From CAJBLF01 sp964430205 (GTDB taxonomy: Bacteria; Patescibacteriota; Gracilibacteria; Absconditabacterales; Absconditicoccaceae): 11,419 nt of DNA. Where the stretch lies: assembly GCA_964430205.1 (NCBI GenBank), contig CAYSER010000027.1:1-11419 (forward strand), given 5' to 3'. Positions 8,801-11,419 of this stretch are shown one piece after another. Within the stretch, counting starts at the first letter, position 1. Every line of letters starts with the position of its first letter. The position numbers were made by a program, and so were the translations under genes. A model generated the notes under the pieces. The model was not told where the DNA came from. It saw only the letters and a program-made list of their open reading frames with translations, and did not search any database.

Positions 8801-10431
8801 CCCTTACCGGCAGCTCTGTTGTCGTGAGAGGCATAGAGACTGGCGTATTAGCATCGATCACGTTTGATCCTCTTGGGACATCATGATGATTGTATGTATA
8901 TTCATGATCTACGCTCATCAGTTCTTGAACATCATGATTATTGATTTATAGCGGGAATACGATCAAAGCCTTAGCCAAAAGCAGTTCATGATATGCCCAG
9001 ACGGTCACCGGATATGTCACTATAGGCCTATGAAGCGGGCAATTCTCTGTCACTACGAAATGATCCGACACCGTCCCGCCGACCACACCTTCCCTGCTCT
9101 TTCCTTTAAGCGGCGAAAAGATGTTCTTCGTCACTTTCGAACGGAATGCAAGTACCGATACAGGTTCCTGAATCGAGGGATATGATTATCAAATTGCCAC
9201 TGATTCCGGTTTCATCCATATCGTAGATACCGGCATAATGACTACTACTGGGACTCTGGGATCACCAGACACCGATTTCGATGATGTCTCAAGCAAGTAT
9301 TATGTAAGGATCAAAGCGCAGGATAAGGATGGCAACACTTCTAACCGAAGCAATATCGGCATATTCAAGGTTGTAGACTTCGATAATCGATCCTTAGAAG
9401 AGGAAAATAATGCAAACCTCAAGACCTATTATGACTCCGATGAGATCACCATAGAATGAATCACCACTTGAACAAGCATCCGGGCATCTGTCACTGGCAG
9501 CTGAGTGCTCTATAAGAACTGAATAGAAGCAGGATCTGGCGCATGGGTACAAAACGACGATATCATCTATGTAACCCTCAAATCCAGCACCGATTTCGAT
9601 GATACGATCTCTACGACACTTACCATAGCCAACAGATCCTTAGACTACTCTATCACCACCAAATCCGAATCCTGAGAAGGATGCACCCTTTCCGATACCG
9701 ACAAGGCCACTATACAAACCATCTTCGACACCTTATTGGGCAATTATTCATGAACGGAAAGCAAATATAATGAGTTCCTCAACACCATGCAGAGCATGCT
9801 TGCCGATGAAATCGATTTCACCAATGACTGCAATCTCCAATATCTCGAGGACCTCATCAATTCTAAGCTCGGCATATATCTTTCTTGTACCGTATCGACG
9901 TGAACCCATATAGCACCTAATTGCAAGGAATATCCAGTGGCTTATGATACCACCATCAGATGATATACTTCTCCGACATTCAAGGTGATCACGTATTTCG
10001 CTAATCGCGATGCTCTTGCGAGATACATCGATGCAAAAAACCCTGGCGAATGTCATATCAACACCTACTCCGCAGCTTCACGGGTATTCACCAATACTGA
10101 TCCTAGCAGGCATGTAGCATCAAACGGAAAAATCTATACGATCAGCTATGGCAGCCAATGATACACCGCAAATGAACTGGTAGTCAAAAAATATTTCCCT
10201 TCACTCAGCGATCTCCGCAATTATATAGATAGCAAGAATCTTCCTCAAGCTGTACGAAGCCATCAGGTAGATACCTCATTCACTCCTCAAGCCTATACAG
10301 CGCCAAACAGCAAAACATATACCATCTATAAGACCGACAGATGATACATGTCCTATAAGCTTATGAAGGTAAGATATTTCGATAGCTTATCTGCAATCCA
10401 ATCATATATATCCATCAATAATCCGAGATAG
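5854..10431 (+). CDS. Very large exported protein with two beta-helix regions, Ig-like repeats, an FN3-like domain and the shared C-terminal module
   Basis: A 1525-aa protein ending in TAG, with dozens of in-frame TGA (Gly) codons. A basic, His-rich N-terminus precedes a hydrophobic segment at about residues 24-48 (FVVFGLAIIGML), so export is likely. Residues about 105-310 and 490-740 are rich in N-G-I and S-Y-G-I turns (YNNTSYGIRFANGSNR, FNNGIAGIHLYYSSN), typical of right-handed parallel beta-helices (pectate-lyase/NosD-like PbH1 repeats). Ig-like units lie at about 870-962 (ending TTSFTVTTRG), 963-1074 (ending GQFSVTTKG) and 1200-1274 (ending LDYSITTKS). An FN3-like domain (VPPTTPSLLFPLSGEK, YYVRIKAQDKDGNTS) is at about 1071-1180. 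Residues 1278-1525 are the module shared with the upstream gene. The 28-base gap after that gene implies an operon. No catalytic triad or lyase active site was recognised. A surface adhesin or glycan-binding role is plausible, and a polysaccharide-cleaving role cannot be excluded because many beta-helix enzymes look alike at this level. Confidence 0.85.
9685..10428 (+). other. C-terminal module, copy 2
   Basis: This is residues 1278-1525 of the second surface protein. It aligns along its full length with the C-terminus of the upstream protein: GCTLSDTDKATIQ with DCSLSAAEQLVIQ, EFLNTMQSMLADE with DFLNTFQSMVQDE, IAPNCKEY with ITPNCKEY, GECHINTYS with GDCHINTYS, and RGYMSYKLMKVRYF with RGYMSYKLMKVKYY. 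Four cysteines are conserved between the copies (start of the module, x-x-C-x-L-x-Y-L, PNCKEY and G-x-CHINTY), which fits two disulphides outside the cell. This copy has one additional Cys in LSCTVSTG. Confidence 0.75.
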
Positions 10432-10437
10432 GACTAA

Positions 10438-10641
10438 GAATGTAGAATGTAGAATGTAGAATGTAGAATGCAGAATTTAGAATGCAGAATTTAGAATTTA
10501 GAATGCAGAATTTAAATTTTAGAATGCAGAATTTAAATTTTAGAATGCAGAATTTAAAATTTAAAATTTAGAATTCAGAATGTAGAATTGTAGAATGCAG
10601 AATGTAGAATGTAGAATGCAGAATGTAGAATGTAGAATGTA
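10438..10641 (+). repeat. 29-unit heptanucleotide tandem array
   Basis: The array begins six bases after the stop of the large surface gene. It consists of 29 back-to-back 7-base units of the form GAATGTA, with variants GAATGCA, GAATTTA, GAATTCA, AATTTTA and AAATTTA. Only one unit is off-length (8 bases, GAATTGTA, near 10583). The middle of the array is AT-enriched by GAATTTA/AATTTTA runs, while both ends are mostly GAATGTA/GAATGCA. No open reading frame of note runs through it, and it would be transcribed as 3' untranslated sequence up to the terminator at 10651. Confidence 0.95.
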
Positions 10642-10650
10642 GAAAACAAA

Positions 10651-10680
10651 AAAAAAACTGGCTTTATCGTCAGTTTTTTT
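10651..10680. terminator. Bidirectional Rho-independent terminator between the surface operon and nusB
   Basis: The perfect 10-bp arms AAAAAAACTG (10651-10660) and CAGTTTTTTT (10671-10680) can be extended inward by a G-T and a C-G pair around a six-base loop. The arms start with an A-run and end with a T-run, so the hairpin has a U-tract in either direction. It therefore suits both the plus-strand operon and minus-strand nusB, whose stop codon is about 20 bases away. Confidence 0.8.
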
Positions 10681-10698
10681 GATATGCTTTGCGTTTTT

Positions 10699-11256
10699 TT
10701 ATTCCTTACTGGCCGCCTCTTCGGCTATAATCTTGTGCATGATACCATTAAGCAGTTTCGGTGCGCCTTCATCTGAATATCTCTTGGCGATCTCGATCAT
10801 TTCATTGAGCAAAACCTCTTTGGGAGTCTGTAATTCTTTCCGTTCCGTATATCCTAATAGGAATATAGCTTGATCCAAAGGATCCATCTGTGAATATCCG
10901 AATGTCGTAGCGTATGTATTGACCTTGGCCTCTATCTCATCGAGATATTTCACGAAATCGATCCCGACTTTGTTGATATAATCGAAGTCGATGTCATCGA
11001 GCGATCGTTCATCGAAAAAACAATCTATGAACCCTTTGAAATCCTCTGGAGTATAAAGGGCGATATAGGTCTTTATCTTATCGTGAAGCTTATTCTTCTC
11101 CTCTTCATACATCCCCTTATCGGTCTTGAAGATATAATCTATGAACAATGATTCCGTCAGCACCTTTTCCTGTTTCAGAAGATTAACAAAAAAACAATGC
11201 TGATACAAATAGGAAAGCACTATTTTTCTCGCATTGATTCTTGCTCTTATATTCAT
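10699..11256 (-). CDS. nusB: Transcription antitermination factor NusB
   Basis: A 185-aa all-helical RNA-binding protein. NusB pairs with NusE (ribosomal protein S10) to bind boxA RNA and keep RNA polymerase elongating, chiefly on rRNA operons. The N-terminus NIRARINARKIVLSYLYQ is the Arg-rich RNA-binding helix followed by the family's LYQ. The C-terminal half is the clearest match: MDPLDQAIFLLGYTERKELQT (about 124-144), VLLNEMIEIAKRY (148-160) and LLNGIMHKI (168-176). The middle section (about 30-110) is longer and more acidic than in typical 140-160 aa NusB proteins. ATG 11256 is preferred over the in-frame GTG at 11292 because the protein then begins right at the conserved helix. Unlike its neighbours it contains no in-frame TGA; its seven glycines all use GGN codons. 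It converges on the surface operon and ends in TAA just before the shared terminator. Confidence 0.88.
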   Translation of the reverse strand: MNIRARINARKIVLSYLYQHCFFVNLLKQEKVLTESLFIDYIFKTDKGMYEEEKNKLHDKIKTYIALYTPEDFKGFIDCFFDERSLDDIDFDYINKVGIDFVKYLDEIEAKVNTYATTFGYSQMDPLDQAIFLLGYTERKELQTPKEVLLNEMIEIAKRYSDEGAPKLLNGIMHKIIAEEAASKE

Positions 11257-11351
11257 GAGAGATGCATAACAGGAACTAAAGACCAAACTCACTTCGTCCG
11301 AATTTTGAATTTTTATCCATCATTCAATACTCAGCATATCCAAAAAGTCTC

Positions 11352-11419
11352 TTATGCTTCGACTACTTTATCTTTGGTCTTGCTCTTGATCGTAAGCACC
11401 TGTTTCCCTTTGTAATATC
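11352..11419 (-). CDS. 3' end of an unidentified gene, cut by the window edge
   Basis: The last 21 codons of a minus-strand frame read YYKGKQVLTIKSKTKDKVVEA and end in TAA. The other two minus frames hit TAG or TAA and give less natural composition. The Lys-rich tail would suit a small basic protein, but too little is visible to name it. It lies 95 bases upstream of nusB on the same strand and could be co-transcribed with it. Confidence 0.5.
   Translation of the reverse strand, partial: YYKGKQVLTIKSKTKDKVVEA

Noticed and set aside
1532..10431. Series of decayed genes or pseudogenes with many stop codons
   Set aside because: The only interruptions are TGA, all in frame and at glycine positions, with no frameshift and no internal TAA or TAG. 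This is recoding, not decay.
1..10431. UGA as tryptophan (Mycoplasma-type code) or selenocysteine
   Set aside because: TGA positions match conserved Gly in MurD and MurL, TGG serves Trp, and there are far too many for selenocysteine.
10438..10641. CRISPR array
   Set aside because: Units are 7 bases with no unique spacers and no cas genes nearby; it is a simple tandem repeat.
11257..11292. Upstream GTG start for nusB adding 12 residues
   Set aside because: The added residues match nothing in the family, and the ATG at 11256 begins right at the conserved Arg-rich helix.

Overview
The window reads coherently only if UGA is decoded as glycine (translation table 25). Every complete gene then ends in TAA or TAG. 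In-frame TGA falls exactly on glycines that are invariant in known families, for example the MurD dinucleotide-type loop and the MurL PP-loop-like motif. This code is known from the candidate phyla Gracilibacteria (BD1-5) and Absconditabacteria (SR1), so the source is almost certainly one of these Patescibacteria/CPR lineages. Under the standard code four of the genes look falsely shattered.

Layout. (1) 1-1343, minus strand: a MurD-type amino-acid ligase, running off the left edge only a few codons short of its end. (2) 1344-1531: a divergent promoter region. (3) 1532-2881, plus strand: MurL, the ATP-dependent epimerase that converts UDP-MurNAc-L-Ala-L-Glu to the D-Glu form. Together these two suggest the alternative peptidoglycan route in which L-Glu is added first and then inverted. 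(4) 2882-3095: a hairpin terminator for murL followed at once by a good sigma70-type promoter. (5) 3096-5825 and 5854-10431, plus strand: two large exported, Ser/Thr/Asn-rich surface proteins (909 and 1525 aa) separated by 28 bases and probably co-transcribed. The first has an N-terminal extracellular domain and a fibronectin-III-like domain. The second has two right-handed beta-helix regions. Both carry the same Ig-like repeat and end in the same C-terminal module, a helical cysteine-containing segment followed by three tandem units of about 50 residues. (6) 10438-10641: a 29-unit heptanucleotide array, then a symmetric, apparently bidirectional terminator. (7) 10699-11256, minus strand: nusB, the transcription antitermination factor. 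(8) 11352-11419, minus strand: the 3' end of an unidentified gene.

The cell-wall pair and nusB are housekeeping genes. The exported pair is the accessory part and the most likely place for undescribed biology. Cultured or imaged relatives in these phyla live attached to, or prey on, other bacteria, so a role in surface attachment is plausible, but it is inferred and not shown by the sequence. No gene in the window has a recognisable Shine-Dalgarno sequence.
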